From Bacteroides sp. An322 (GTDB lineage Bacteria; Bacteroidota; Bacteroidia; Bacteroidales; Bacteroidaceae): DNA of 64,000 nt. Below are positions 62,423 to 64,000 of the stretch, piece by piece; the stretch's first letter is position 1; every line of letters begins with the position of its first letter. The notes under the pieces are model-generated. The model was not told where the DNA came from. It made no database searches and saw nothing but the letters and a program-made list of their open reading frames with translations. The stretch lies in contig NZ_NFIN01000019.1 in assembly GCF_002161765.1 (NCBI RefSeq), positions 1 to 64,000 on the forward strand, written 5' to 3'. The position numbers and the translations under genes are program-made.

Positions 62423-64000
62423 TCATTCTGTTGCAAACAATTTTTTCAAATTAGCCGCTTCACCTACTACCCATACGACATCATTTTCGCGCAAAGGCGC
62501 ATGAACATCAGGGGCACGTAACGCGTCTTCACCTGCCGACTCAATGCCTACCACCAGGCAATGATAATTCGAACGGAAGCCGCTTTCAATAATATTACGC
62601 CCGACAAAAGGCGACTTCTTATCCACAATAAACTGGCTTAGTTTCATTTCCCGTTTCTCCAAATCCTCTCCGTCAGGCGGAAGTACCGCCTTCTCTGCCA
62701 TTGCGGAAAAGGCACTCAACTGTTCGTCTGTACCGATAATCTGAAGCGTATCATTCGGAAAAATACGGGATGTCCCGTCGGGGATATTCACCCGATGTGT
62801 ACCCCGGATAATCGAAGTTACATGCACGCCATACTTCTTGCCTAAATCCAGTTCTTTCAACGTATGACCTACCCATTCTGAATCAGGAGAAACCGTAAAA
62901 TCACTTAAATGTATGTCACGATCGAGCAATTTCCCAGCATAAGAAGGACGTTTGCCGCCTAAATATTCCTGCCGCATCTCTTTCGAACGCAAATTCAGTT
63001 CGAAGGTACGCTCCAACACAATGGATTGCTTTTTTAAGAAACGAGAGAATATCATGCCACAAACCACTAAAATAGATATACCCACTATTAAAGCGACCGA
63101 ACCTTGAAACAAGCGTTCGATTATAAAGACCACAAAACCTACCCCTATCAATACACGGAAAATGACCAAAGAAATAAGCGGAGCATGATTGAATCGGTTG
63201 TCGTTCCACAATGTCCGGAACTCTACCGAATGATTTTTCTTCATAATCAATGCACGGAGGAAAGGTGCTATTGCCAAAATAGTAATGACAGCAGTCACAA
63301 TCTTTCCCCATGTCATACCCAACACATCAAGAAGATAAGGGCGCATAAAATGCAGACTGATAATCAATACGGCAATAGAAAGCACCGAATAAATCAATAC
63401 CACACGAGCCACTGCCAATAACAGCTTCTGCCAGTTGGTCTTATGGTTTACCGTAGACGAGCCAGCCGAATAACGCTCCAGCAGCAAGCGCCAACGACCG
63501 GGCAGATGACGGTCTATCACATTATAGGCAGGGACGGCAAGCCGAATCATATAAGGAGTAAGGAACGTGGTGATAACCGATACCGCCACCACAATCGGAT
63601 AAAGGAAATCGCTCGTCACCTTCAAGCTGACTCCCATAGCAGCAATGATAAAAGCAAACTCACCTATCTGAGTCAAGCTGAACCCACATTGCATAGCTGT
63701 TTTCAACGGTTGTCCCGACAAGAGGACACCCAAAGTGCCAAAGACGGTCTGCCCCAACAAGACAGCCCCAACAATTGCCAAGATAGGATAACGGTATTCC
63801 ACTATCATGTGCGGGTCGACCATCATACCCACCGACACGAAGAAGATAGCCCCAAACAAATCCTTTACCGGAGCCACCAAATGTTCGATATGTTCCGACT
63901 CGACCGTTTCAGACAAAATAGACCCCATGATAAATGCGCCAAATGCAGGCGAGAAGCCTACCGCAGCCGCCAGATAAACCATACCGAAACAAAAAGCAAG
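62423..64000 (-). CDS. Cation/proton antiporter with two TrkA-C domains (5' end outside window)
   Basis: The frame is open to the window edge, so the N-terminus is missing. 525 residues are seen. A Na+/H+ exchanger membrane domain (CPA2 type) covers the N-terminal half: AAAVGFSPAFGAFIMGSILSE and GEFAFIIAAMGVSLK are its motifs. Additional helices and two RCK/TrkA-C regulatory domains follow (LSDFTVSPDSEWVGHTLKEL and LSQFIVDKKSPFVGRNIIES). The family exports K+ or Na+ in exchange for protons and is gated by ligands on the C-terminal domains. The ATG at 63982 is internal. Confidence 0.9.
   Translation of the reverse strand, partial: LAFCFGMVYLAAAVGFSPAFGAFIMGSILSETVESEHIEHLVAPVKDLFGAIFFVSVGMMVDPHMIVEYRYPILAIVGAVLLGQTVFGTLGVLLSGQPLKTAMQCGFSLTQIGEFAFIIAAMGVSLKVTSDFLYPIVVAVSVITTFLTPYMIRLAVPAYNVIDRHLPGRWRLLLERYSAGSSTVNHKTNWQKLLLAVARVVLIYSVLSIAVLIISLHFMRPYLLDVLGMTWGKIVTAVITILAIAPFLRALIMKKNHSVEFRTLWNDNRFNHAPLISLVIFRVLIGVGFVVFIIERLFQGSVALIVGISILVVCGMIFSRFLKKQSIVLERTFELNLRSKEMRQEYLGGKRPSYAGKLLDRDIHLSDFTVSPDSEWVGHTLKELDLGKKYGVHVTSIIRGTHRVNIPDGTSRIFPNDTLQIIGTDEQLSAFSAMAEKAVLPPDGEDLEKREMKLSQFIVDKKSPFVGRNIIESGFRSNYHCLVVGIESAGEDALRAPDVHAPLRENDVVWVVGEAANLKKLFATE

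Overview
The window is a 64 kb piece of a Bacteroidales chromosome, most likely Bacteroides or Phocaeicola. The evidence is the promoter architecture (-33 TTG and -7 TAnnTTTG with a 19-21 bp spacer, seen about fourteen times), surface lipoproteins with a Cys-Ser-Asp-Asp export signal, and families typical of the phylum: HmuY/HmuS, XusABC, DUF2023, DUF3276, DUF4834, DUF5606, a Nudix-type sugar regulator and a long NusB. Shine-Dalgarno sequences are mostly weak.

Layout. 0-4 kb: the 5' part of a tRNA-Ser(UGA) gene, mutS2 and L-serine dehydratase. 4.2-14.5 kb: a complete haem-uptake operon (calycin-like lipoprotein, hmuY, hmuR, hmuS, hmuT, hmuU, hmuV). 14.5-20.8 kb: a TetR regulator, a SAM methyltransferase, two half-size ABC transporters, a flavodoxin and its DUF2023 companion. 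20.8-25.1 kb: a HAD phosphatase, rplU-rpmA, a Dabb protein, a DUF368 membrane protein and manC. 25.2-30.5 kb: a minus-strand xylose operon (Nudix regulator, xylB, xylA, xylE). 30.7-34.1 kb: aroA, a small membrane protein, a ZnuB-type permease, tsaE and an Imm17-like protein. 34.2-39.3 kb: the xenosiderophore operon xusA-xusB-xusC. 39.5-42.3 kb: a solitary HpaII-family restriction endonuclease next to a cytoplasmic GH13 enzyme. 42.5-64 kb: mostly housekeeping genes (two PH-domain proteins, fabD, thiD, trxA, dnaE, psd-pssA, an Lrp regulator, an M64 peptidase, a GNAT protein, nusB-yajC-ybbR-coaE, bL25-pth-S4, a HIT protein, and a cation/proton antiporter that runs off the window).

How the genes fit together. 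Two separate iron-capture routes lie in one 35 kb stretch: haem (hmu) and foreign siderophores (xus). Between them are genes expected under iron limitation (flavodoxin) and a transporter cassette of unknown substrate. The promoters of hmu, the TetR cassette, fldA and xusA share a 12-base sequence related to TTTTAGGTATTG whose last three bases are the -33 element. I read this as a candidate iron-responsive operator.

Intergenic DNA is unusually rich in palindromes and short repeats of several families, including a phased 43-bp array inside the hmu operon, a 21-bp array before the bL25 gene, a two-copy hairpin element that supplies the end of xusC, and three hairpins of the CACAGAGACGCAGAGGC type. 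No insertion sequence, prophage, integrase or CRISPR array was seen. All assignments are from reading the sequence and from memory of families; no search was run.
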